A DNA stretch of 64,000 nt from Flavobacterium cupreum (GTDB lineage: Bacteria; Bacteroidota; Bacteroidia; Flavobacteriales; Flavobacteriaceae): NCBI RefSeq assembly GCF_003996965.1, contig NZ_QWDM01000016.1, forward strand, positions 1 to 64,000, written 5' to 3'. A program made the position numbers and the translations under genes. Position 1 is the stretch's first letter. Every line of letters starts with the position of its first letter. Shown piece by piece: positions 26,004 through 34,723 of the stretch. The notes beneath the pieces were generated by a model. It saw only the letters and a program-made list of their open reading frames with translations. It was not told the DNA's origin and did no database searches.

Positions 26004-27280
26004 TGATAGATTATCAAGAAAACATATATAAGATATTTAAAGATTCTGAATTTTCAATAAATCCAGATGATATTGTTTTTAAATATTCTGCCGAGATTGA
26101 AAAACAATTTTCTGATTTAAATATAAAAATTTTAAACATTAGAAATGAGACTTTAACTGTCGAAAAAAGTGATTTGAATTTAAATATTTATGAAAATTTA
26201 GAAGATTATCTAAAATTAAGTGAAGTAGTTAAAAGTGAAAATGTATTAATAATTAATAAAAGAAACACCCCGTTTTCTTTTATTGACAATAAAACTTTTA
26301 CCAATTTTATTCCAGATGAAAATAATTTTTTCTTTTCAAATTCAAAATCTTTCAATCAATTTATCGAATTTATGAAATCTCAAGAAATAGATTCTGACGA
26401 AGCATTTCATTTTGTAGATTATGTAAATAAAACTAATAGAAAAATTGTGTTCACAAGTTTAAGTGAAAAAGGAAGATTAATTATGAAATATTTTAATGAA
26501 ATACATCATTTTGACAATAAAGTTGATTATAGTATTTCATTTGAAGAATTTACAACTTGCTTTACTAAAGAGAATTTACATTTGCCAAAATTTTTGAAAA
26601 ATTCAATTATAGAGTTTTCAGCAAAAAATAAAAAAGAAATAAGAATTTACGAGTTTTTTGAAAATCTAGGAACAATAATAAAAACGGCAAAAATAAACTT
26701 TGAAATTTATTTGAATAACTTATCCATAGATTCTATTAAAAAGGAATATGACGAATATAAATCTAAATATTTCAAGGAAATTTCAGAAATTCTCTCAAAT
26801 ATAACCCAAAAAATAATTGGTTTGCCAATTGTTATTGCTACAACTTTGTTTGCTTTAGAAAAAATTCAAGTTTCAGTTCAATTTTTAGCAATGATTATCG
26901 TAACAATACTCATAACTAATATTTACTTAATTCTTTTATTAAAAATAAACTTCAACGATTTAGCATATATAAAAACTGTTTCTGAAAGAGATTACAAAAA
27001 ACTAATTTCAAATAAGTTTTTCATGATTTTTCCTGATGAAAAACGATATTTTACAGAAATAAATTTAAGATTAGGAAAGAGAGTAACACAATTAAAAAAC
27101 ATTTGTGAAACCTATTTTTGGATTATCGGATTAACAAATATTGGATTAAACATTTTAATTTTTAATAAATTAGATTTTTCAACGGGTGCCATCTCAATAA
27201 TTAGTCTAGTTAGTCTTGGAATATTTGCATTTACAAGAAATCATATTTTAGAAAATATTGAAGAAAAAAGTGTCATATAA
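26003..27280 (+). CDS. Membrane protein with four C-terminal helices, partner of the NdpA-like protein
   Basis: The 425-residue protein has a soluble N-terminal part of about 270 residues followed by four hydrophobic segments: VQFLAMIIVTILITNIYLIL, the preceding IIGLPIVIATTLFALEKI, then YFWIIGLTNIGLNILIF and AISIISLVSLGIFAFT. No family was recognised. It starts in a TAATG overlap with the NdpA-like gene, so synthesis is coupled. Small membrane-effector proteins paired with a DNA-binding sensor are a recurring design in abortive-infection systems, which is the basis for the proposed role. The stop is at 27280, and no gene follows for 405 bp. Confidence 0.65.
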   Translation: MIDYQENIYKIFKDSEFSINPDDIVFKYSAEIEKQFSDLNIKILNIRNETLTVEKSDLNLNIYENLEDYLKLSEVVKSENVLIINKRNTPFSFIDNKTFTNFIPDENNFFFSNSKSFNQFIEFMKSQEIDSDEAFHFVDYVNKTNRKIVFTSLSEKGRLIMKYFNEIHHFDNKVDYSISFEEFTTCFTKENLHLPKFLKNSIIEFSAKNKKEIRIYEFFENLGTIIKTAKINFEIYLNNLSIDSIKKEYDEYKSKYFKEISEILSNITQKIIGLPIVIATTLFALEKIQVSVQFLAMIIVTILITNIYLILLLKINFNDLAYIKTVSERDYKKLISNKFFMIFPDEKRYFTEINLRLGKRVTQLKNICETYFWIIGLTNIGLNILIFNKLDFSTGAISIISLVSLGIFAFTRNHILENIEEKSVI

Positions 27281-27649
27281 CAGTTAAGGTTTAGTTGGGC
27301 TAACAGGGACAACAATCAAACTTTTATTGAATGAAACTGCTGTACATCGATCCTTTATGTGGTTATCGAAAAGTGTGAAAAGGAATATTTAAGAAAGCGT
27401 ACTGAACTTAATCCTTACGTCGTTAATCTTTTATATTTCTCATTTATACCTGATTTTTTTTACTGTCAAAAGAGTCTTTTTAATGCTCATAGTGAGAATA
27501 CCTAAACAAATATTTTACTTAGACAATATAGATTGATATTAAAAGCTCTGATTAACATTCTCTGCATCCGTTTCAGCAAAATTACTTAAATTGTTAGTAA
27601 ATAGAAATTACCTGATATTTTCCAAAAAACGTAAACTTAACAATAAATG
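27281..27649. other. Intergenic region without a recognisable gene
   Basis: The stretch before the promoter of the GNAT/HTH pair is AT-rich. It includes no convincing reading frame, repeat or hairpin. Confidence 0.4.
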
Positions 27650-27681
27650 TTTCCGTTTTAAGTAAACTATTTGTAAATTTG
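27650..27681 (+). promoter_or_regulatory. Promoter of the GNAT/HTH pair, likely leaderless
   Basis: TAAATTTG at 27674-27681 is an exact -7 match. TTTC at 27650-27653 lies exactly 20 bp upstream and matches TTTG in three of four bases. The ATG at 27686 is 5 bp after the -7 box, so transcription would begin at or just past the start codon, giving a leaderless message. An imperfect inverted repeat (CGTAAAC at 27630, GTTTCCG at 27649) overlaps the -33 region and could bind the encoded HTH protein. Confidence 0.55.
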
Positions 27682-27685
27682 TGAA

Positions 27686-28153
27686 ATGACAATTCAAGAA
27701 ACTTCTTCGGGAAAAATTTACAATGTAGAAATTCTGCCAGTAGAAGATATTGATTTTAAGTCTATAGATAAAAAACGCTATTTTTTCGATTGGAAGGCTG
27801 AAAAGAATTATGAAATCTATAAGTTAAAAATTATCAATTCAAATGATATTTTAGGAATTATTTCTTTGGAAAGAATATCCGAGGAATGGAGAGTCCATAT
27901 TAGACTTCTGACTGTTTCAGTAGAAAATAAAGGTTCTAATAAGAAGTTTGATAATATTGCTGCAAACTTAATTACCCATGCTGCGAAAATTGCAGTAGCA
28001 GAATATGCAGAGTTAGCCTGTGTATCACTTAAACCAAAAAGTACTATTGCCCAGCATTATATCGACAAATACAATATGAATATAACCGGAATGACTTTGA
28101 GTCTAGAGGTTCCGGAAATTTTAAACTTGATAAAAACATACGATAATGAATAA
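27686..28153 (+). CDS. GNAT acetyltransferase-like protein, probable toxin of a TA pair
   Basis: The 155-residue protein has GNAT-like architecture: beta-strands with GIISLERISEEWRVHIRLLTV, then the NIAANLITHAAKIAVAEY helix and the late SLKPKSTIAQHYIDKYNM motif, comparable with the acetyl-CoA-binding fold. It overlaps the next gene, an HTH protein, by 8 bp. GNAT toxin with HTH antitoxin is an established type II toxin-antitoxin theme. Its similarity to known GNAT toxins is limited, so a stress-response acetyltransferase is possible. The leaderless promoter suggests regulation by its own HTH partner. Confidence 0.6.
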   Translation: MTIQETSSGKIYNVEILPVEDIDFKSIDKKRYFFDWKAEKNYEIYKLKIINSNDILGIISLERISEEWRVHIRLLTVSVENKGSNKKFDNIAANLITHAAKIAVAEYAELACVSLKPKSTIAQHYIDKYNMNITGMTLSLEVPEILNLIKTYDNE

Positions 28154-28694
28154 GAAAGTAAATATTGAAGATATTGAATTTGGAGTAGATTCAAGATACA
28201 AATCAAATTCAGAACGTGATACCGATGGAGCGGCTTTAATGGAAGCACGTTTACAACGAATTAAAAACTTATCCGCAGATCAGGTTATTCGTGTAAAACT
28301 ATTACAACTAAAATTAAAAATGGAAGCTTATATAAGCAAACCAGCTTATGATAATCACCACTATTTTTCAGAATTCTTGTCGGCATATATTGATACTATT
28401 TACAATAAGAGAAGTAGTTTTGCAAAAGATATTGATATAACTCCGGTAAGTTTAAGTCAAGTCATAAACAATCATAGAGAACCTAAAGAAGAATTTATTC
28501 TGAAGTTAATGATACATTCTGAAAAAACATATCAGAATGTTTGTGAGTTCCATAAAAAGACATGGTTTCAGGTTTATTTTCATGAAAAAATTTGCGATAC
28601 GATGTCAACACAAGACAAATGGAGGCCAAAAATTGAAAAGCATGTAAAATTTAGTGAATCTCTAAAGTTAGAAACTGTAGGTAACAGTCGATAA
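28146..28694 (+). CDS. XRE-like HTH protein, probable antitoxin partner of the GNAT protein
   Basis: The 182-residue protein has an N-terminal region rich in charged residues (MNKKVNIEDIEFGVDSRYK) and an HTH around residues 88-125: RSSFAKDIDITPVSLSQVIN followed by REPKEEFILKLM. The stop of the GNAT gene overlaps its start by 8 bp. This order, toxin first and antitoxin second, occurs in a number of HTH-linked toxin-antitoxin systems. The N-terminal part likely binds and neutralises the partner; the HTH likely represses the promoter at 27650. A terminator follows at 28829. Confidence 0.65.
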   Translation: MNKKVNIEDIEFGVDSRYKSNSERDTDGAALMEARLQRIKNLSADQVIRVKLLQLKLKMEAYISKPAYDNHHYFSEFLSAYIDTIYNKRSSFAKDIDITPVSLSQVINNHREPKEEFILKLMIHSEKTYQNVCEFHKKTWFQVYFHEKICDTMSTQDKWRPKIEKHVKFSESLKLETVGNSR

Positions 28695-28828
28695 CCAAAC
28701 AGATAATTGGAATTATTCTTTTAAGTTCTAATTGAGACTTTTATTAATATTAGAGTCGCAGGAATTAAAGTTACTTACAGATTTATTAAGATCTATTACA
28801 AGGTTCATAATCAATTTACTTATTATAA

Positions 28829-28866
28829 AAAAAGCCTTTTCAGAAAGTCTGAAAGGCTTTTTAAGT
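28829..28866. terminator. Bidirectional terminator between the TA pair and the Hc1-like gene
   Basis: The stem 28831-28844 pairs with 28848-28860 with one bulged T, and T or A runs flank both sides. It can end plus-strand transcripts of the GNAT/HTH pair and minus-strand transcripts of the Hc1-like gene. Confidence 0.75.
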
Positions 28867-28881
28867 AAAGTAAAGAATGAA

Positions 28882-29058
28882 TTATTTTTTCGACTCCTCG
28901 ATAGAAACTTTTCTAAACTCTTTTAAAAGTTTTTCAATTTCCAAAGTTGATTTCCGAGCTCTAGCTCCCGCTGCTTTAACACCTTTTTCAATTAGTGAAT
29001 CTGATTCTGTTTTAAATATTTCGATTTCGGTGTTTATTTTGGCTACTAAATCTTTCAT
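28882..29058 (-). CDS. Histone H1-like (Hc1-family) protein
   Basis: The 58-residue frame reads MKDLVAKINTEIEIFK, then EKGVKAAGARARKSTLEIEKL and ends VSIEESKK. The central KAAG-R-RK motif within an otherwise helical, lysine-rich sequence is typical of the Hc1-like proteins of Bacteroidota, which bind nucleic acid. It lies on the minus strand between two convergent or divergent genes and ends at the bidirectional terminator. It is short, but intact in start and stop. Such genes are usually chromosomal, so its presence may mean the cargo region carries chromosomal segments. Confidence 0.75.
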   Translation of the reverse strand: MKDLVAKINTEIEIFKTESDSLIEKGVKAAGARARKSTLEIEKLLKEFRKVSIEESKK

Positions 29059-29183
29059 AATATGTTTTTATTAAATTAAGGCAGCGAAAATAAAACTTTG
29101 CTTGTTATATTCCAACTTTGCTGCAAAAAATAAAAACGTTTTTAATTCATAAATTGTATAGAAATCATTTCCTGATTTTTTTA

Positions 29184-30872
29184 TTAGAGAATCTCATTTT
29201 CTTGAGAAATCTTATTTAGTTCCCCAATAAAATAAGAGGTTGGACACCCAGCTTGTGCAAAAAAAGCTTGGGTGAATGTTTTGGTACTGCTAAAGCCGAC
29301 TTCTTCAGCCAATGCACTATTTGAATATTTTCTTATTTTAGCGTCCTCTTTCAACAACTTTATTAGATAATCGATTTTAAGATCAGCAATATATTTTACA
29401 AATTTCTTTCCTCTGTACTCATAGATTATCATTGATAAATATTTTGGATTGGAATTGAAGATTGAAGCAAGCTTTGCCGAAGTCAGATCCTTTGCTAAAA
29501 ATTTTTTATCTTTTTCAAATTTTTCCAATTGTTTCAGTATGTCTGCCACAGTATCTTTATTGATGTTTCCAATTCCGTTATCTCCATTTTTGACTTCCGT
29601 TTTAGGAACAGCTTCGTTTTTTTCCATCAATTCCTCAAATTTTTTTCTGTAAATATTCTTGTTTGTGATATGTCTATAAGTAATGAATGACACGATTAAA
29701 AAGAATAAAACTACTATACCGGTAAAAATAAAATCATTATACTGCCTCTTGTTAAATAAATCTTCAATATCCTGCTTCTCTTTTAGTAATACTTTCGTAT
29801 CGTACACCTTACGGACTCTGCCAGAAAGATATCTAAACCTGTTATCCAATACACTGTCTGCTTTAAGCAATTTCTCAATATAGTAAAGTTGTTTGTTAAG
29901 GTCCTTTTTAGACTTATAATATTTGATAATCAGCTCATAATTCTGACGCATGTCGGGACGTATATATTCTTTGTCATCAAAAATCTTATCAACTTTAAAA
30001 AAATACTGTAAAGCCATTTCGCGGTTGTGGAGATTCCAATAGCTTTTTCCGATATAAAAATACCCTACAGATTCATTTGCAAAATCCTTTTTTTTATTTA
30101 TCGTTGGAATTGTTGCGCTGATCTTTTTAATAGCTGTGGTATAGTTATTTTTAAAATATTCATTAACACCTTCTGAATGAATGAAGTACTCTTTCATTTC
30201 ATTATTGTCTAATCTTATTCCTTCCTGAATACCCTTTTCATTTATCTCCGAACATAAGCCGTAATTGCCAATTCTGTTATAACACAAACCAAGTGAATGC
30301 AGAGAATTTAAGTATGCTCTTGTATTATTTTCTTTAAAATAATCAATGCATTCATTAAATAAAGAAATTGCCTCGTCATAAAACCCCAGGTAGTATTTTA
30401 TGTGTGCAATGTTATATTTGACCTTATATATCAAATATTTATCATTGGTTTTGGATATATAATTATCGGCTATAAGATAATTATCAAGAGCATATTTATG
30501 TTTTTTCTGTCCGTAGTAGACTATTCCTTTTGAAAGATAAGAAGCCCCAATTAGAGCATTATCATTTGCTTTTTTGGCACTATGAATCATACTGTCTGCA
30601 TATACCAATTTTAATTTCTCAGGTAAATAGAATATATAATTTTTATACCCATTTACAATTTCCTCTGAATTTTGATCAATTTTCGCCTTGTTCAAAAAGT
30701 ATTGAAGATAGTGTGCTTGTTTAGCTTTATCCTTAGCCGTTGCTTCTATGCGTTCAAAGAGGTAATCGTAACTTTTTCTTTGAAGCGTATCGGAAATTTT
30801 AGATTCCATTTTCTGCGCATACAATTGATTCATTAAGCAAAGAACTACCACTATTATATATCTTTTAATCAT
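29184..30872 (-). CDS. Membrane TPR sensor with a C-terminal AraC-type DNA-binding domain
   Basis: The 562-residue protein has a signal peptide (residues 1-20), a TPR-rich periplasmic region up to about 350, one transmembrane helix at about 381-400, and an AraC-type domain at about 440-555. The DNA-binding part includes LTSAKLASIFNSNPKYLSMI and SALAEEVGFSSTKTFTQAFF, the two HTH motifs. The layout is common in Bacteroidota, where a periplasmic sensor directly binds DNA. It is divergent from the lipoprotein operon starting at 31226. The direct repeats at 31036 and 31058 are a plausible binding site. Signal and regulon are unknown. Confidence 0.85.
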   Translation of the reverse strand: MIKRYIIVVVLCLMNQLYAQKMESKISDTLQRKSYDYLFERIEATAKDKAKQAHYLQYFLNKAKIDQNSEEIVNGYKNYIFYLPEKLKLVYADSMIHSAKKANDNALIGASYLSKGIVYYGQKKHKYALDNYLIADNYISKTNDKYLIYKVKYNIAHIKYYLGFYDEAISLFNECIDYFKENNTRAYLNSLHSLGLCYNRIGNYGLCSEINEKGIQEGIRLDNNEMKEYFIHSEGVNEYFKNNYTTAIKKISATIPTINKKKDFANESVGYFYIGKSYWNLHNREMALQYFFKVDKIFDDKEYIRPDMRQNYELIIKYYKSKKDLNKQLYYIEKLLKADSVLDNRFRYLSGRVRKVYDTKVLLKEKQDIEDLFNKRQYNDFIFTGIVVLFFLIVSFITYRHITNKNIYRKKFEELMEKNEAVPKTEVKNGDNGIGNINKDTVADILKQLEKFEKDKKFLAKDLTSAKLASIFNSNPKYLSMIIYEYRGKKFVKYIADLKIDYLIKLLKEDAKIRKYSNSALAEEVGFSSTKTFTQAFFAQAGCPTSYFIGELNKISQENEIL

Positions 30873-31029
30873 AACTTAAATTAAAAAATGAGACATTATT
30901 TGATTTAAAAATGCATTTTTAGTAGTAAAAAACACTACTGAGTAAATAAATATTACGTTTTGCTTAACACAGCATTAACAATAACGTAACATGCTGATAA
31001 TTAGTATTTTTTCTAATAAAAAAGGTATG

Positions 31030-31068
31030 TCGATTTTCGGAAAATCGATATCCTATATTCGGAAAATC
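31030..31068. promoter_or_regulatory. Candidate AraC-type operator: direct repeats 22 bp apart
   Basis: TTCGGAAAATC occurs at 31036-31046 and again at 31058-31068, exactly two helical turns apart. The first copy is within an inverted repeat with arms at 31030-31037 and 31041-31048. AraC proteins usually bind such direct repeats upstream of the -33 box. The site is 13-51 bp upstream of the TTTG box at 31081. Confidence 0.6.
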
Positions 31069-31080
31069 CACATACAACGT

Positions 31081-31112
31081 TTTGCAAATCAAAAAATCTA
31101 CTTATAGATTTG
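31081..31112 (+). promoter_or_regulatory. Bacteroidota-type promoter of the lipoprotein operon
   Basis: TTTG at 31081-31084, a 20-bp spacer and TAGATTTG at 31105-31112 match the consensus fully. Initiation near 31119 leaves a leader of about 107 nt before the ATG at 31226. Confidence 0.75.
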
Positions 31113-31225
31113 TCCTGAATTCAATAGCAAAAAATATTTGGCATCGTGTCGGATTAAAGTTCTGCTAACCCGGGTGAAATGAACTGACTGAAAAAAAACA
31201 GTCATTGCATTTAACACTTTTAATC

Positions 31226-31957
31226 ATGAAAAATCTTTTATTATTGCTAGTGATCCTTACATCACTATCCGTTTCTTGTACCAATGAGAATATGGAGCAT
31301 ACAGAAATTCTAAGCAGTACTTTACCAATAGAGAAGTCTAAAAAAACGGCAAAACTGCTTCAGAATCTTAACCCTGAAAATCCTGCTAATATATATGACA
31401 TAGCAGGTAAAATACATAATGACATTCTTGATGTTTATCTGACAGGTACCTATTCCTGCAATACAATCAGCCAAGTCAGTCAAAAGGTGGATTCCATCTC
31501 AATTTTGAATAGTGATTATTTAAATTTGGAAACGCATCTTCCTATTGACTTTCAGGAGATACAAGAAATTATTGACAATCCTCAAATAAAATTAGAGCAG
31601 GCGATTGCAAACTCATCAATGACAAATGGTGCCAAAATTTCTCTTTCCAACTTTATGGCATCCATGCTTTTATGGGAAACAAATGATTATGCTGTAATTC
31701 ATGAATCCATAACTACATTCGAAGCGTCCGTAATATCCAACACAGAGTTTAGCACTGAGGACAAAAGAATCATTCTTACCACTTCCTCTATAGCAAGATA
31801 TTCATCGTATTACGCCATAGAACGCAAAGATAAAGACTGGGATACTTCTGTTGGCAATCGTGTTGGAGCTTTACAAGGTGCTTTGGCAAATTCTTCAAGT
31901 GCAGTTAACAAATCAATTGTTACAGGGCTCTTAATTCAAAATCTCCAAACAGATTAG
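31226..31957 (+). CDS. Exported lipoprotein of unknown function
   Basis: The product is 243 residues from the ATG at 31226. A signal (MKNLLLLLVILTSLSVSC) ends in a lipobox cysteine at 18 and shows lipoprotein export. The longer reading from a TTG at 31205 would add seven residues and disrupt the signal, so I reject it. The mature region is hydrophilic and largely helical, with no recognised domain. It is followed after 2 bp by a small membrane-protein gene and then an AraC regulator. Regulation by the divergent AraC-type sensor is likely from the operator position. Confidence 0.75.
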   Translation: MKNLLLLLVILTSLSVSCTNENMEHTEILSSTLPIEKSKKTAKLLQNLNPENPANIYDIAGKIHNDILDVYLTGTYSCNTISQVSQKVDSISILNSDYLNLETHLPIDFQEIQEIIDNPQIKLEQAIANSSMTNGAKISLSNFMASMLLWETNDYAVIHESITTFEASVISNTEFSTEDKRIILTTSSIARYSSYYAIERKDKDWDTSVGNRVGALQGALANSSSAVNKSIVTGLLIQNLQTD

Positions 31958-31959
31958 CC

Positions 31960-32208
31960 ATGTATATAACTGAGTCGATTGAAAAATACCTGCAATATGT
32001 GTATTGCGTGTTTTTGATTCTTTTCAATATTGTAAGCCTTTATTTCATCATAGACCTATTATCCTATGATGAAATAATAGGCTATTTAATTGATGGTGGG
32101 ATAAAAACTGATTCTCCCAGAAAATTGGCCTATCTATTTTTTGTAAACGGCATTTCAAATTTATTTTTCGTTTGCGTTTCATTGATGGCCAGATTATTTG
32201 ATAAGTAA
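31960..32208 (+). CDS. Small membrane protein
   Basis: The 82-residue protein has two hydrophobic helices (about 13-32 and 58-77) and short charged loops. It follows the lipoprotein gene by 2 bp, so it is in the same operon. No family was recognised. Confidence 0.6.
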   Translation: MYITESIEKYLQYVYCVFLILFNIVSLYFIIDLLSYDEIIGYLIDGGIKTDSPRKLAYLFFVNGISNLFFVCVSLMARLFDK

Positions 32209-32251
32209 TACTTTCTAGCATAATTAAATTAAACATTTTAAAGCGCTTATT

Positions 32252-33112
32252 TTGGCATCTCTAAAATCAAAATATAACCCATCAGGCTTACAAGTCTACA
32301 TTTTTGAAACATTCTCCTCCAGAATTGCTTTTAAAGAATCAATTATATTGAATCGATTTACCGTTTTGATTATAAATTCCGGAGCAGTATGCCTGTTGAT
32401 CAACAGTAAAAAGATTCATTTATTTATCAATGAACTAATCGTTATTCCAAAAAAGTCTATTTGTGAAGTTTTAATAATGAGCAATCAATTGCAAATATGC
32501 CAGCTTTCATTCTCTTCGGAGTTTGCTTTTGCTAATAGCATAAGATTGCCGCATATTGGATATTTTGAATTTTTTATTGCAAAAAATACTTCCAAGATTT
32601 TTCTCAAAAATAAAGAAATTGGATTACTTGTAGATTTACTTAAATTAATCAATAGTAAGGTTAGAAGTTCAAATAAGAATATTCTGAAAAAGGAAACATT
32701 GCTTTTGAGTTTTAATCTTTTTCTTTATGAACTGGCAGGAACATACTATCGATCATCCTGGTACGATAATGTTAAACATACTGGAAATGAAAAAATAGTT
32801 ATCCATTTTTTTAGGTTATTAGAACTACACTGCAGAAAAGAACACAGTGTGAAATTCTATGCAAATATCTTAAATGTTACTGTAGGGCATCTTACTAAAA
32901 CTGTCAAACAGGTTACGGAGATCACAGCGAAACAATGCATCGAAAATGCAATCATTCTGGAGGCCAAAATCTTGCTTCAAAATAATGATTTAACCATTTT
33001 GTATATTTCAGAAGAACTGAAATTTGCCAATACTTCTTTTTTCAGTACTTTTTTTAAGAAGCATACTTCCCTGTCTCCTTCTGAATACCGTTTACGATTA
33101 AATTCTAATTAA
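32252..33112 (+). CDS. AraC-family transcriptional regulator
   Basis: The 286-residue protein has a cupin-like N-terminal region and a C-terminal AraC domain at about 185-285: KFYANILNVTVGHLTKTVKQ is the first HTH and LTILYISEELKFANTSFFST the second, followed by the typical ending HTSLSPSEYRLRLNS. No ATG lies early in the frame, so a TTG at 32252 is used. It follows the lipoprotein and small membrane genes by 43 bp and may share their message. Such regulators usually activate adjacent operons. The inducer is unknown. Confidence 0.82.
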   Translation: MASLKSKYNPSGLQVYIFETFSSRIAFKESIILNRFTVLIINSGAVCLLINSKKIHLFINELIVIPKKSICEVLIMSNQLQICQLSFSSEFAFANSIRLPHIGYFEFFIAKNTSKIFLKNKEIGLLVDLLKLINSKVRSSNKNILKKETLLLSFNLFLYELAGTYYRSSWYDNVKHTGNEKIVIHFFRLLELHCRKEHSVKFYANILNVTVGHLTKTVKQVTEITAKQCIENAIILEAKILLQNNDLTILYISEELKFANTSFFSTFFKKHTSLSPSEYRLRLNSN

Positions 33113-33221
33113 ATATTAACAACACATGTTTTGACTGGGTTAAGAATGTTCTATAAGCATTGATTTAGAGTACTGTCGATTGCAAGTCGGGAGAAATATT
33201 TACTAAATAAAAGTAAAAGAA

Positions 33222-33902
33222 ATGACTCAAACCTATCTTTTAGAATGGATGGACTTAACGGTAACTTCAACCCTTAATCCCAACAAAACAGATCTTTCAA
33301 TGATTACGCCAATTCAATCAAGAGCAATTATTGAAATGGCAACCGAACAAACATTTTTCATTCAGTCACAGTTTACTATACAGGTTTTTTCACTTACCAA
33401 AGAGAAACAAATCAAAATTTTAGTTGGAAATTATTATTCAACATTACTATTTCTTTTGGGTAAAATCACAGAAATAAATAATAATGATGATTTACACAGA
33501 GATAATCTAAAAGAGGTGACAACTACATTGATATCCTGTTTGGATGAATTAATAATTTTTGTTGAATCAAGATTTGCCAACTATTTAACAGTGCCTTTTC
33601 AAATTGTTGAAAGGAAGACAAGCAGTCCAATAACAGTGAATAGCACTTCCGGTAAAGTTTTATGTAAACTTTCAACTGATCAAACAGCCCTTATATTAAG
33701 AGCTTCCGATGAATTAAAGATTCTTATTTCAAAGTCAATGAATCATTTATTTAAAACAATTGTTCCTTTTCTTTCCACTCCAAACAAAGCTGACCTTTCT
33801 TATAATGCTATGCGAAGTAAATCATACGCTGCTGAAGAAAGAGATAAAGAGATTGTAATCGAAACATTAGAGAGTATGATTAAACAGATTAAAGAATATT
33901 AA
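33222..33902 (+). CDS. Protein of unknown function
   Basis: The 226-residue soluble protein is predicted to be mostly helical, with no signal peptide, no membrane segment and no catalytic motif I can recognise. It begins MTQTYLLEWMDLTV. It sits between the AraC regulator and a lipoprotein gene on the same strand, at 25 bp from the latter, and may share its transcript. No family is assigned. Confidence 0.55.
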   Translation: MTQTYLLEWMDLTVTSTLNPNKTDLSMITPIQSRAIIEMATEQTFFIQSQFTIQVFSLTKEKQIKILVGNYYSTLLFLLGKITEINNNDDLHRDNLKEVTTTLISCLDELIIFVESRFANYLTVPFQIVERKTSSPITVNSTSGKVLCKLSTDQTALILRASDELKILISKSMNHLFKTIVPFLSTPNKADLSYNAMRSKSYAAEERDKEIVIETLESMIKQIKEY

Positions 33903-33927
33903 CTAAATAATTTAAAAATTAAAAACC

Positions 33928-34476
33928 ATGAAAAAGCTATCGTACATTTTAACTATTGTGATTTTAATAATCACAAGCTGTCAACCTAAAAAGCTGGATG
34001 AGAAACTGGCTGCTACGCTTATTTTAGAGAAAAATCATTATCCTGCAATTGTAGATCATGATATTTTCTGTGGAGATCCCGCACATGCTAATACTATTTT
34101 TAAATCGGGACTCGTAGAAAAAGGATTTGTAAAGGTACTCCAAACCAGAAAATTTGGAGATACAACTTCGTTTGTAAGTTTTACCTCTGCAGCAAAACCG
34201 TATTTACTGCCTACACCGACATCTGATAAAATAAGTAAAATTCAACGTGTAAAAGTAGCAGATGAAGTTTTTGGATCAATTACAGCAATAAGGATTATGA
34301 GTTCCGGTAATAAGGCAATTGTTGAATACATTACAATTCGAAAAAAGAACATTTTTGCTGCTGCAATTAAAAATGGATTGAAAGATACATTGACGCATGA
34401 AGTCTATTTTATAAGAAACGAGGATGGCTGGAAGCTTCTGGATAAGAAGTCGGAGATTGAATTTTTATCATTTTAG
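33928..34476 (+). CDS. Putative lipoprotein
   Basis: The 182-residue protein has a signal with a lipobox (MKKLSYILTIVILIITSC, Cys18), so it is expected to be exported and lipidated. The rest shows beta-strand-rich patterns, with no recognised family. It is on the same strand as the preceding gene (25 bp away). The next gene starts 247 bp later, past an AT-rich gap with no exact promoter found. Confidence 0.65.
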   Translation: MKKLSYILTIVILIITSCQPKKLDEKLAATLILEKNHYPAIVDHDIFCGDPAHANTIFKSGLVEKGFVKVLQTRKFGDTTSFVSFTSAAKPYLLPTPTSDKISKIQRVKVADEVFGSITAIRIMSSGNKAIVEYITIRKKNIFAAAIKNGLKDTLTHEVYFIRNEDGWKLLDKKSEIEFLSF

Positions 34477-34723
34477 AATATGAATTGTACTGTTTGAAAT
34501 CATTTCATAGATGATTTGGAAAAATTGTAATGAGATTAAAACTAAAAAAAATATTTTTATTTCAATTTTAAAAAAGTCAAAAAAAATGTGATAAAACTTT
34601 TCTTATATTCGCTTTGACAAAAGTTAATTTAATGCAGAAATACAATCAAAAATTTTATTGATACTATTTTTTAGATGGCATTTATGATTTCTGTTTCAGC
34701 CTATTAATAACTATCTGCAGATA

